Assembly (NCBI GenBank): GCA_013298815.1 | Contig: JAAFJF010000013.1 | Location: 1 to 64,000, forward strand | Source: Polaromonas sp. | GTDB lineage: Bacteria > Pseudomonadota > Gammaproteobacteria > Burkholderiales > Burkholderiaceae_C | Length of the DNA stretch: 64,000 nucleotides | Reading direction: 5' to 3' | Part shown: positions 1 through 8,264 of the stretch, one piece after another | Layout: every line of letters starts with the position of its first letter | How positions within the stretch are numbered: position 1 is the first letter of the stretch | Made by a program: the position numbers and the translations under genes | The notes under the pieces: generated by a model | Databases searched by the model: none | What the model was told of the DNA's origin: nothing | The model's input: only the letters and a program-made list of their open reading frames with translations

Positions 1-82
1 CTTTAAATAAGATAAATGACTTTTTCGGACAGATTTTTGTAAGTTTGTTGAATCCAAACTCTAAGTAACTAAGGGTTTCCAC

Positions 83-109
83 TTGTTTACTTTAAATTCC
101 AGCTATAAT
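83..109 (+). promoter_or_regulatory. possible sigma-70 promoter for the Ala-rich lipoprotein
   Basis: A perfect -10 hexamer TATAAT lies at 104-109, with a weak -35 (TTGTTT, 83-88) 15 bases upstream, which is shorter than ideal. It would give a 5' leader of about 165 bases before the lipoprotein start at 284. The remaining bases 1-82 and 110-230 show no gene. Confidence 0.35.
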
Positions 110-230
110 CGTGGGCTTAGGTGTAAGAAACTCGAGTATTTTTCATCTAAAGTTGAAGCACTCGCTTTTGACGCGATGGGTTGTTTATCAGTTTGTTAAG
201 CAGCTCGTTGTAGAGAGGGTTGGCGTTTTG

Positions 231-248
231 ACAATTTCCGGAAATTGT
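231..248. promoter_or_regulatory. 18-bp perfect palindrome in the lipoprotein leader
   Basis: The sequence acaatttccggaaattgt is a perfect inverted repeat of 9+9 bases with no spacer, 35 bases upstream of the start codon. It could be an operator for a dimeric regulator or fold as a hairpin in the leader. No specific regulator is recognised. Confidence 0.5.
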
Positions 249-283
249 TTTCTCTTATTTATTTAATTATTAAGGACTCTCTC

Positions 284-628
284 ATGAACAAGTCAATCGT
301 TATCGCAGCTGTTATCGCTGCTGCTGCTCTCGCTGCTTGCGGTAAAAAAGAAGAAGCCAAAGTTGAAGCACCTGCTGCTCCAGCTGCCGCTGTAGTTGCT
401 CCAGTTGTTGAAGCTGCTAAAGATGCTGCTAAAGACGCAGGCGCTGCTGCTGCAGGCGCTGCTGCTGACGCATCTAAAGCTGCTGCTGGCGCTGCTGCCG
501 ACACAGCTAAAGACGCTGCTGCTACTGCCGCTGGCGCTGCTAAAGACGCTGCTGGTGCTGCTGCAACTGCTGCTGTTGACGCTGCTAAAGCTGCTGGCGC
601 AAAAGCTGCAGACGCTGCTAAGAAGTAA
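284..628 (+). CDS. alanine-rich small lipoprotein
   Basis: A 114-residue protein with a short lipoprotein signal: MNKS, a hydrophobic run, then the lipobox LAAC around residue 16-19 followed by charged GKKEE. The mature part is almost wholly Ala with periodic Lys-Asp pairs (units like AAKDAAGAAA), which should form amphipathic helix. I chose the ATG at 284 because taagga lies 8 bases upstream and the lipobox spacing fits; an earlier ATG at 245 adds 13 unlikely residues. A terminator follows. Similar Ala/Lys/Asp repeats occur in entericidin-like and LEA-like proteins, but sequence alone does not fix a function. Confidence 0.8.
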   Translation: MNKSIVIAAVIAAAALAACGKKEEAKVEAPAAPAAAVVAPVVEAAKDAAKDAGAAAAGAAADASKAAAGAAADTAKDAAATAAGAAKDAAGAAATAAVDAAKAAGAKAADAAKK

Positions 629-679
629 TACTTCTATAGATATACGATTCACTCTCGGGTGAATCAACTTGTCTATAAA

Positions 680-713
680 AAAGCCGCTCATCGAAAGATG
701 CAGCGGTTTTTTT
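680..713 (+). terminator. rho-independent terminator after the lipoprotein
   Basis: Stem arms at 684-692 and 697-706 (CCGCTCATC against GATGCAGCGG, with one bulged base) with a GAAA tetraloop, followed by a run of T to 713. It closes the lipoprotein transcript. Confidence 0.8.
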
Positions 714-730
714 ACGCCTGTAATACTTAT

Positions 731-1561
731 CTACACCGTCATCCAAGGCGTACCTGTTTCAGGGCACGCAGCAAAAATATCAGCGGGTAAACAGCCTATC
801 ACATCAGCCAAAGCGCTTTGAGCTAGCGACGGGTGGTTGTTTTGCTGGCTTAAATGCGCCGCGCTGACATGACGCAGATTGTCGTGCATGACGGCTGACA
901 AAAGATCAGCCGCTTGCGTGTTGGACAAATGCCCGAAATCGCCCCCAACCCTCGCTTTTAAAAACGCTGGGTATTTAGAGTTGCTCAGCATATCTTCGTC
1001 GTGGTTGCTCTCTAACAGAAGGGCGTTACATCCAGCGATGCTGTCGATCACATGGCGGCTGGCATGGCCTAGGTCAGTCAAAATGCCGAGTTTGACATCG
1101 CCATCGCTACAAGTAAGTTGCAAAGGTTCACGCGCATCGTGAGGCACAGTGAAGGGCTTGATCTGCAAATCACCAACTTCAAAGATAGACATGTCTGAGG
1201 CAATGCGCACCAAAGCTTCAAAACCTGGCACGAGCTGCGAATGTGTGGGCTGCTTGGCGCGTAGTTTCAGCTGCATATCCTGCAAAGCAGCATGTGTGCC
1301 GCTACTGGCCCACACCGGAATGTTGTAACGCGATGCTAGTTGAGTGACGCAGCCAATGTGGTCGCTGTGCTCATGCGTGATGAAGATGGCGTCAATGTCA
1401 GACGGCAGCACCTCGGCAACAGAGAGCAGCTCAAGCAAACGGGAAAGCCGCATGCCACAGTCTACTAAAACACGATTTGGTTTTGTGCTGTGTTTACTGC
1501 TGACTTCTACCAGAGTGGCATTTCCCGTGCTGCCACTGCTTAGATTTTTGTAGCGAAGCAT
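731..1561 (-). CDS. MBL-fold metallohydrolase (YycJ/WalJ-like)
   Basis: A 276-residue cytoplasmic metallo-beta-lactamase-fold hydrolase. The zinc-binding motif THEHSDH is at residues 62-68, and the start MLRYKNLSSGSTGN is typical of the YycJ/WalJ group of exonuclease-like MBL proteins; a later His (NHDEDM, near residue 188) and GHLSN (near 211) match further metal ligands. The gene is last in the leftward run dapA-bamC-this gene, 28 bases after bamC. The family is linked to DNA processing, but the substrate here is unknown. Confidence 0.85.
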   Translation of the reverse strand: MLRYKNLSSGSTGNATLVEVSSKHSTKPNRVLVDCGMRLSRLLELLSVAEVLPSDIDAIFITHEHSDHIGCVTQLASRYNIPVWASSGTHAALQDMQLKLRAKQPTHSQLVPGFEALVRIASDMSIFEVGDLQIKPFTVPHDAREPLQLTCSDGDVKLGILTDLGHASRHVIDSIAGCNALLLESNHDEDMLSNSKYPAFLKARVGGDFGHLSNTQAADLLSAVMHDNLRHVSAAHLSQQNNHPSLAQSALADVIGCLPADIFAACPETGTPWMTV

Positions 1562-1589
1562 GTTTGAATAGTTTTAAAAACTATTCAAA

Positions 1590-2729
1590 CTATTTCAAAT
1601 CGTCAGCCAACACTTTGAGAATGTTTTGTGTGTCTTTGGCAGGCGCTGCACCACCCGTTGCGTTTTGCACGGTAACAGTGGTTTGCGTTGCATTGCTGTT
1701 TTTAACCAAAATGCGGTATTTCAAGACGGGTGTGTTTGTGTCGCTGCTGAGGTTCAACAGTTTGGCTAAAAAACCTTTTTCTTTCAAATCAGGATTCAGC
1801 TCAACATACCGCACAAAGTAAATACCTTGCGCACGATCACGGTCTTCAACTGTAAAGCCTGTGCGGTCTAAAGCTAAGCCCACACGACGCCAAGCTCTGT
1901 CAAAAGCTTCGCTGACCTGAATCACGCTTTGACCGTTATCTGTCGTGATTTTGGATGTTTGAACCACCGGTACTGACGCAGCAACCTTTTTGGATTGCTC
2001 CTCAGAAACACCCATCTTCACCATCATACGGCGCAAAAATTCGGCTTCTAATTCTGGGTCAGGTGCTCGTGGCTCCCACACGGTGGTGCCTGAACTGCCA
2101 GTTACATATTTTTCAACCATGCCGCGGTGGCTGACATAAATCTCAGTACCGCCGGAGTTGTTTAACTCAATGCGGGTACGGAACTTGTCGCGCTCACCCG
2201 TTGAATAAATCGAATCGAGCAATTTGCCTAAGCTGGCGCGGATGAAGTCCTGCGGTAATTTGGCGCGGTTCTCAGCCCAATCGGTCTCAATAAAGCCCAA
2301 ACCTTGCTCATCCGTCGCCAGTAAAAAACCGTTATCGGTCCAAAAATCTCGCAAAACCGGAAAAACTTTGTCAGGAGCGCGTTTGACGACCAACCAACGC
2401 TGGTTGCCCGCGCGTTCAATGCTCACATCGCCCAAAGTCAGCGGCGCAGTGGGTATGCTAGTTTGTGTACCTTTGCCCGCTTCAAACCCGCTGGCGGAGT
2501 TGCTGTTGGCAGGCAGTTGGTAGCGGTTGTCACGGCTAAGTTGAACTAAATCGGGTGGAATTTCTAAAGAATTACCTTTTTGAACGCTTTTGTAATTGAT
2601 TTTGTCTTCTTCAATCACCGCACAAGCACCCAAGCCAAAAGCGCAGATAAATGCAGACGCCATGGCCAAGCTGAGTGTGCGTTGTAAACGGTTCAATTTA
2701 ACTTTTTGGTTCACTCTTAAATCTTTCAA
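1590..2729 (-). CDS. bamC: outer-membrane assembly lipoprotein BamC
   Basis: A 379-residue lipoprotein of the BAM complex, which inserts beta-barrel proteins into the outer membrane. The N-terminal signal ends in lipobox LGAC, followed by the conserved BamC stretch YKSVQKGNSLEIPPDL that contacts BamD. Two helix-grip domains follow (about 100-220 and 250-379). The start is uncertain: the longest frame begins at a TTG at 2729 and a GTG lies at 2714. It sits between dapA and the MBL hydrolase, the usual betaproteobacterial order. Confidence 0.9.
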   Translation of the reverse strand: MKDLRVNQKVKLNRLQRTLSLAMASAFICAFGLGACAVIEEDKINYKSVQKGNSLEIPPDLVQLSRDNRYQLPANSNSASGFEAGKGTQTSIPTAPLTLGDVSIERAGNQRWLVVKRAPDKVFPVLRDFWTDNGFLLATDEQGLGFIETDWAENRAKLPQDFIRASLGKLLDSIYSTGERDKFRTRIELNNSGGTEIYVSHRGMVEKYVTGSSGTTVWEPRAPDPELEAEFLRRMMVKMGVSEEQSKKVAASVPVVQTSKITTDNGQSVIQVSEAFDRAWRRVGLALDRTGFTVEDRDRAQGIYFVRYVELNPDLKEKGFLAKLLNLSSDTNTPVLKYRILVKNSNATQTTVTVQNATGGAAPAKDTQNILKVLADDLK

Positions 2730-2777
2730 AATATGTTCTGTTCAGCGCTTTAAGACTTAGGCTTTATGCCTTAGCCT

Positions 2778-3719
2778 TCATGCTAACAATCCAGCTTCAC
2801 GCATGGCAACTTCAACGGCGGCTTGGCCAGCAGCGGTTAATTCCGTCAACGGCAAGCGGATGGCAGGGCCGCACAAGCCCAAGCGCTTCATCGCCCACTT
2901 TACAGCAATTGGGTTGCCCTCAATACCCATGGCTTTGTGCAGGCTCAGCAGTTTGAACTGAATCGCCATCGCTGCTTTGATATTACCCGCTACAGCGGCT
3001 ACGCACAGTTCATGCAAGAGTTTGGGCGCAATGTTTGCTGTCACGCTGATGTTGCCTTGGCCGCCGCATAGCATCATCGCCACAGCGGTTGGGTCATCGC
3101 CTGAATAGATGGCAAAATCTTTATTGAGTTCCGCTTTCAAAGCCTGCGCCCCTTTGATCAACCACTGTGCTTTGTCAATGTTGCCGCTGGCTTCTTTGAT
3201 ACCCACAATGCCGTCCACGCGCGCTAGACGCAAGGTTGTTTCAACAGACATATCAGCTACCGTGCGGCCGGGCACGTTGTATAACACCATAGGTAGCGTC
3301 ACAGCTTCAGCAATCGCTTTGAAATGCATGTATTGGCCCTCTTGCGTCGGGCGGTTGTAGTAGGGTACGACTTGCAGTTGGCAGTCAGCACCTACTTGTT
3401 TGGCGTATTTGGCTAATTCGATGGCTTCAGCCGTTGAATTCGCACCGCAGCCGGCCATGATTGGCACGTGTTTGCCACCGCGCACGGTTGGGTTAGCTGC
3501 AGCGTAGCGCTTAGATTCTTCAACCGACACTCGAATGATTTCGCAGTGCTCTTTCACGGTGACGGTTGGGGATTCACCCGTAGTACCAACCACACCGATG
3601 CAGTCTGTTCCCTCAGTGATGTGCCAATCAATCAGCTTGCGCAGTGCAGGGTAGTCAACGCTGCCGTCTAAATTCATAGGTGTGGCCAGCGCCACGATGC
3701 TTCCGGTGATGGTTGTCAT
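2778..3719 (-). CDS. dapA: 4-hydroxy-tetrahydrodipicolinate synthase
   Basis: DapA condenses pyruvate with aspartate semialdehyde in the first committed step of lysine and diaminopimelate synthesis. The signature GTTGES is at residues 45-50, Tyr in LYNVPGR near 147, and the Schiff-base Lys in GIKEASGN near 175. At 313 residues it is about 20 longer than usual, mainly through an extra stretch around residues 71-83 ([13 protein letters not shown]). It leads the leftward group with bamC. Confidence 0.95.
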   Translation of the reverse strand: MTTITGSIVALATPMNLDGSVDYPALRKLIDWHITEGTDCIGVVGTTGESPTVTVKEHCEIIRVSVEESKRYAAANPTVRGGKHVPIMAGCGANSTAEAIELAKYAKQVGADCQLQVVPYYNRPTQEGQYMHFKAIAEAVTLPMVLYNVPGRTVADMSVETTLRLARVDGIVGIKEASGNIDKAQWLIKGAQALKAELNKDFAIYSGDDPTAVAMMLCGGQGNISVTANIAPKLLHELCVAAVAGNIKAAMAIQFKLLSLHKAMGIEGNPIAVKWAMKRLGLCGPAIRLPLTELTAAGQAAVEVAMREAGLLA

Positions 3720-3829
3720 AGAGGGTAAAGTAAAAGTGAAATTTAATCTGGTAATTACCGCATTCTACCTAGAGAATCTGACCTTAGAAGTAAAGCTGAA
3801 GCAAAGCTAAAAACAACACGTAAAGCGGT

Positions 3830-3967
3830 TTAAAAACACAACCAAATTTGATTAGCTAAATCCACCATAAACTCTGGTCGAATGTACGCCATGAACACTG
3901 CACCCAAAGCAAAGCCTACAGAAGTCCAAACGAACAGCTGTTTTGCTATAGTCGGAAAAAGCTTCAT
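3830..3967 (-). CDS. small single-pass membrane protein downstream of the MFS gene
   Basis: A 45-residue frame starting MKLFPTIAKQLFVW, with one clear membrane segment (about residues 11-29, LFVWTSVGFALGAVFMAYI). Its ATG follows the stop of the MFS gene by one base (taa-t-atg), so translational coupling is likely. No family is recognised. It could be a small partner of the transporter or an independent membrane peptide. Support is the coupling, the transmembrane segment and the lack of any other gene in the gap. Confidence 0.5.
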   Translation of the reverse strand: MKLFPTIAKQLFVWTSVGFALGAVFMAYIRPEFMVDLANQIWLCF

Positions 3968-3968
3968 A

Positions 3969-5198
3969 TTAAGCTGGTTTTAACTGCGAGCGCGGCACTG
4001 CCGATTCTTTGACTGGCAGATTAATCAAACCACCAAACACGCCCAGCGCAATGATGATGTACCACATCACGTCATAACTCTTGTTCGCATCAAATATCAC
4101 CGCACCCATCCACGCGCCTAAGAACGAGCCAATTTGGTGGCTGAAAAACACAAAACCGCTGAGCATGGACAAATGCTGAATTCCAAATATCTGCGCAACT
4201 AAAGCATTGGTGGGTGGCACGGTCGATAACCACAATAAACCCATCACACTAGCAAATATATAAACACTCATCGGTGTTAATGGCGCGAGTATGAAGAGGG
4301 TGACTGAAACCGCTCTCGCAAAGTAAATGAAAGACAATATTTTGCGTTTTGCAAGCTTTTGACCTAACGAGCCGGCAATATAAGTGCCGAAAACATTGAA
4401 CAAACCCACCAAAGCCAGCGCATAGCTGGCAACTTGGGGCGACAAGCCTTTGTCTTTCAAATAGCTGGGCAAATGTACGCCAATGAAGACAACTTGGAAA
4501 CCGCACACAAAATAGCCCGCCATCAAGAGCTGAAAACTGGGGTAATTGAAGGCTTCTTTGAGAGCTTCCACGATGGTTTGGTCACGTTTGGCGGGCAGAG
4601 AGCCGCTGCTAAAAGCGTGCTCACGTAGCCCAAACGAGAGCGGAATCATCAGCAATGTGGCAAAACCTAGCATCACCAGCGCTTGCTGCCAGCCAAAGCT
4701 GCTGATTAGAAAGCCTTCTGTCGGCACCATCAAAAACTGTCCGAAAGAGCCCGCGGCAGCCGCGACGCCCATCGCCCAGCTGCGCTTTTCTGCCGGCACG
4801 TTGCGGCCAATCACACCGTAAATCACAGCATAAGTCGTGCCCGCTTGCGCTGCGCCTATCAACACCCCGGCGGATAGGGCAAATAAAAACGGTGTGGCAG
4901 CATACGCCATCCCAAACAAACCGAGGGCATACAAAAGCGCACCGCCAATAATAACTTTGAACGCCCCCAGCTTATCTGCCAGCATGCCCGCTGCAATACC
5001 TGCGACGCCCCAAGAGAGGTTTTGAATCGCAATGGCGAAGGCGAAATTCTCCCGCGTCCAGCTATATTGAGAAGTAATAGGCTGCAGCCACAAGCCAAAG
5101 CCGTGTCGAATGCCCATAGCCAGTGTGACGATGGCTGCGCCACAAATCAAAACTTGGGAGAGACTAAGGGGTTGGTTGGTTTCTGATGATGTCGTCAT
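3969..5198 (-). CDS. MFS transporter, 12 membrane segments
   Basis: A 409-residue major facilitator. The loop-2 motif GMLADKLGAFKV is near residue 75 and there are 12 hydrophobic segments. The start region (TLAMGIRHGFGLWLQPI) resembles uncharacterised MFS proteins related to the oxalate/formate and arabinose-efflux groups. The substrate cannot be inferred. It is divergent from parE across about 120 bases, and its last codons are directly followed by the small membrane ORF at 3830-3967. Confidence 0.85.
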   Translation of the reverse strand: MTTSSETNQPLSLSQVLICGAAIVTLAMGIRHGFGLWLQPITSQYSWTRENFAFAIAIQNLSWGVAGIAAGMLADKLGAFKVIIGGALLYALGLFGMAYAATPFLFALSAGVLIGAAQAGTTYAVIYGVIGRNVPAEKRSWAMGVAAAAGSFGQFLMVPTEGFLISSFGWQQALVMLGFATLLMIPLSFGLREHAFSSGSLPAKRDQTIVEALKEAFNYPSFQLLMAGYFVCGFQVVFIGVHLPSYLKDKGLSPQVASYALALVGLFNVFGTYIAGSLGQKLAKRKILSFIYFARAVSVTLFILAPLTPMSVYIFASVMGLLWLSTVPPTNALVAQIFGIQHLSMLSGFVFFSHQIGSFLGAWMGAVIFDANKSYDVMWYIIIALGVFGGLINLPVKESAVPRSQLKPA

Positions 5199-5317
5199 AG
5201 GTCTTGAGTTTAGCGGTATGTGCTACGACATGCAGTCAGTGCCTCAATTTTGATTAAATCTTTGCTATACTGATTATTTGTACAGTAAACATTTGCAACC
5301 GTCTACAATGTAAGGCT

Positions 5318-7297
5318 ATGGCTACGAAATCACCCTCCACACCAGCTGAATATTCCGAAAGCTCGATCCGTGTCTTGAAAGGCCTGGAGCCGGTCAAACA
5401 GCGCCCCGGCATGTACACGCGCACCGACAACCCGCTGCACGTTATCCAAGAAGTGCTGGACAACTCGGCAGACGAGGCGCTGGCGGGGCATGGCAAAAAG
5501 ATAAAAGTGACATTGCACAGCGATGGTTCGGTCAGCATTGAAGACGATGGTCGCGGTATCCCGTTTGGTATGCACCCCACAGAAAACGCACCGGTGATTG
5601 AGCTGGTGTTCACCCAACTGCATGCGGGCGGCAAGTTTGACAAGGGCAAGGGCGGCGCTTACAGCTTCTCTGGGGGCTTGCACGGCGTGGGCGTCAGCGT
5701 CACCAACGCATTGGCGAAACGCTTAGAAGCCACCAGCTACCGCGAAGGTTCGGTTGCGAAGTTGGTATTTGCGGCGGGTGACGTGATCGAGCCCTTAGAA
5801 ATCCGCAAAACGGGCGATGGTGACCGCAAAACTGGCACCACGGTGCGGGTCTGGATTGACCCCAAGTACTTCGAAACCGCTGTGCTGCCGATGAACGAGC
5901 TGACGCATTTGCTGCGCAGCAAAGCAGTGCTGATGCCAGGCGTGACCGTCACTTTGGTGAACGAGAAGTCCAAAGAAACTCAAAACTGGCAATACAAAGG
6001 CGGTTTGCGCGATTATTTGATGCAAACCTTGACGGCTGACCCCGTGATTCCACTGTTTGAAGAAGAGGGCTTTGCCGACGCCGCGAGTGAAAGCTTTGCC
6101 GAAGGCGAGGGCGCGCAATGGTGCGTGGCTTTCACCGAAGACGGTGCGCCAGTGCGCGAAAGCTACGTTAATTTGATTCCCACCAGTGCCGGCGGCACGC
6201 ACGAAAGCGGGCTGCGCGATGGTTTGTTTACCGCTGTGAAAAGCTTCATCGATTTGCACAGCTTGTTGCCCAAGGGCGTGAAGTTGATGCCTGAAGACGT
6301 CTTCGCCCGCGCCAGCTACGTGTTGTCCGCCAAGGTGCTAGACCCGCAGTTTCAGGGGCAAATCAAAGAGCGGCTGAACTCGCGTGATGCTGTGCGTTTG
6401 GTATCGGGTTTTGTACGCCCAAGTTTAGAGCTGTGGCTGAACCAGCACGTAGATTACGGTAAAAAGCTGGCGGAACTCGCCATCAAAGCTGCCCAAACCC
6501 GTCAAAAAGCAGGCCAAAAAGTCGAAAAACGCAAAGGTTCTGGCGTGGCGGTGCTGCCAGGCAAATTGACCGACTGCGAAAGCCGCGATATTGCGTACAA
6601 CGAAGTCTTTTTGGTCGAGGGCGACTCCGCCGGCGGTAGCGCCAAAATGGGCAGAGACAAAGAAACCCAAGCGATTTTGCCGCTGCGGGGCAAGATTTTG
6701 AACACTTGGGAGGTCGAGCGCGACCGCTTGTTTGCCAATACCGAGATTCACGATATTTCTGTGGCCATCGGCGTTGACCCGCATGGCCCTAACGATTCGC
6801 CTGATTTGAGCGGCCTGCGCTACGGTAAAGTTTGCATTTTGAGCGATGCGGACGTGGACGGCTCGCACATCCAAGTGTTGCTGTTGACTTTGTTTTTCCG
6901 CCACTTCCCTAAATTAATTGAAACTGGGCATATTTATGTGGCGCGACCACCCTTGTTCCGTGTAGATGCGCCAGCGCGGGGTAAAAAACCGGCTTCTAAA
7001 GTTTATGCCTTGGATGCTGGCGAGCTGGAAGCAATTCTGGATAAACTGCGCAAAGATAACGTGAAAGAAGGTAGTTGGACGATCAGCCGCTTCAAAGGTT
7101 TGGGCGAGATGAACGCCGAACAACTGTGGGACACCACCCTGAACCCCGACACCCGCCGCCTCTTACCCGTGGAGCTGGGTAAACTGGACTTCAAAGCCAC
7201 GGAAGACCTGATCACCAAGCTGATGGGTAAAGGCGAAGCTTCCAGCCGGCGCGAGCTAATGGAGCTCCATGGCGACTCCGTCGAAGTGGATATTTAA
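5318..7297 (+). CDS. parE: DNA topoisomerase IV subunit B
   Basis: A 659-residue ATPase subunit of topoisomerase IV, which decatenates chromosomes with ParC. Visible are the GHKL ATP site (EVLDNSADEA, DDGRGIPFGMHP), the glycine lid near GGLHGVGVSV, the TOPRIM motifs EGDSAGGSAKMGRDKETQA and DADVDGSHIQ, and the C-terminal SRFKGLGEMN. The length and TOPRIM form fit ParE better than GyrB, and parC follows after one gene. Confidence 0.95.
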   Translation: MATKSPSTPAEYSESSIRVLKGLEPVKQRPGMYTRTDNPLHVIQEVLDNSADEALAGHGKKIKVTLHSDGSVSIEDDGRGIPFGMHPTENAPVIELVFTQLHAGGKFDKGKGGAYSFSGGLHGVGVSVTNALAKRLEATSYREGSVAKLVFAAGDVIEPLEIRKTGDGDRKTGTTVRVWIDPKYFETAVLPMNELTHLLRSKAVLMPGVTVTLVNEKSKETQNWQYKGGLRDYLMQTLTADPVIPLFEEEGFADAASESFAEGEGAQWCVAFTEDGAPVRESYVNLIPTSAGGTHESGLRDGLFTAVKSFIDLHSLLPKGVKLMPEDVFARASYVLSAKVLDPQFQGQIKERLNSRDAVRLVSGFVRPSLELWLNQHVDYGKKLAELAIKAAQTRQKAGQKVEKRKGSGVAVLPGKLTDCESRDIAYNEVFLVEGDSAGGSAKMGRDKETQAILPLRGKILNTWEVERDRLFANTEIHDISVAIGVDPHGPNDSPDLSGLRYGKVCILSDADVDGSHIQVLLLTLFFRHFPKLIETGHIYVARPPLFRVDAPARGKKPASKVYALDAGELEAILDKLRKDNVKEGSWTISRFKGLGEMNAEQLWDTTLNPDTRRLLPVELGKLDFKATEDLITKLMGKGEASSRRELMELHGDSVEVDI

Positions 7298-7304
7298 AAA
7301 GACT

Positions 7305-8228
7305 ATGCAAACTGTTATTTTTCATAAAATAGCGCAATTTTTAGATGGAATATGGCTTAATCCATCGTTTTTACTGCCTATGTTGCTATTATTTTCGCAG
7401 CAAACGGCATATGCTGATGTCTACGGATTCATCGATGACAAAGGTGTGGCGCATTTTGCAGCTGAGCGAGTTGATGCACGCTATGAGTTGTTTTTTAAAG
7501 GTGGCGAGAGTTTTGATACTCAGCAAGGTGTCGCTTCAAAAAATGCAATAAGCGGCATTGCAGCTGGTCAATCAACGTCTGAAAGCAGTGCCAGCCTAGC
7601 TGCCAAAGACAAAGCTAATTCCAAAATTCAAGCTTATTTTGACGTATCACCCAGCTTTAAAGCCGTTCGCCATCACATGCGCGATGCGGCAAAAACTCAC
7701 CGAATTGATTTTGAGCTGTTGCAAGCGCTCATCGTCGCGGAATCGGGTTTTGATCCGCTTGCTGTCTCGCCCAAAGGTGCGATTGGTTTGATGCAGCTGA
7801 TGCCAGACACGGCCAAACGCTTTGGCGTTAATGCGGATAAAAAGAGCAGCGTTGAACAAAAACTGCGCGACCCGAAAACCAATATCAACGCCGGCGCTAA
7901 GTATTTGCGTATGTTGATCAATATGTTTCCAGGTCAAATGGAGCTGGCGATTGCTTCTTACAATGCGGGCGAGGGTGCTGTTCAAAAATACGGCAACAAA
8001 ATTCCACCTTACAAAGAAACGCAGAATTACGTCAAAACTGTGACGCAAACCTATTTGGCACTCAAACCACCTGTGGTCATCGCCAGCCTTCGAAACGCTG
8101 CAGCTGCAGAAAACGGCCCGACTCGTGTTCGCATGCAGATGGGTGGTGCTACTTTGGGTGGCGCGATAGGCAGAGGTAATATGGTCACCCCACTGGCATC
8201 TGCTGACGCCGCTACGCTTCAAAATTAA
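7305..8228 (+). CDS. lytic transglycosylase, SLT domain
   Basis: A 307-residue exported murein transglycosylase. A signal peptide (hydrophobic run about residues 20-31, cleavage near TAYA-DVYG) is followed by a DUF4124-like N-terminal strand region (VYGFIDDKGVAHFA) and an SLT domain. The catalytic Glu is E146 in AESGFDP, followed by KGAIGLMQLMP and NAGEGAVQKYG. I chose the ATG at 7305 just after parE; an alternative ATG at 7269 overlaps parE and has a good GGAG. Part of the signal peptide is encoded by a degenerate copy of the dispersed repeat (7349-7403). Confidence 0.88.
   Translation: MQTVIFHKIAQFLDGIWLNPSFLLPMLLLFSQQTAYADVYGFIDDKGVAHFAAERVDARYELFFKGGESFDTQQGVASKNAISGIAAGQSTSESSASLAAKDKANSKIQAYFDVSPSFKAVRHHMRDAAKTHRIDFELLQALIVAESGFDPLAVSPKGAIGLMQLMPDTAKRFGVNADKKSSVEQKLRDPKTNINAGAKYLRMLINMFPGQMELAIASYNAGEGAVQKYGNKIPPYKETQNYVKTVTQTYLALKPPVVIASLRNAAAAENGPTRVRMQMGGATLGGAIGRGNMVTPLASADAATLQN
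7349..7403 (+). repeat. dispersed 50-bp repeat, degenerate copy inside the transglycosylase signal peptide
   Basis: Bases TATGGCTTAATCCATCGT and then TTTTACTGCC with TATGTTGCTATTATTTT align along their length with the repeat consensus, with more mismatches than other copies. In this frame the consensus would carry a TAG stop; here it is changed to TTG, so the frame stays open and codes FLLPMLLLFS. Confidence 0.5.
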
Positions 8229-8264
8229 CGTCCATAAAAATAACACCTTCGTCCACATAGTTTC

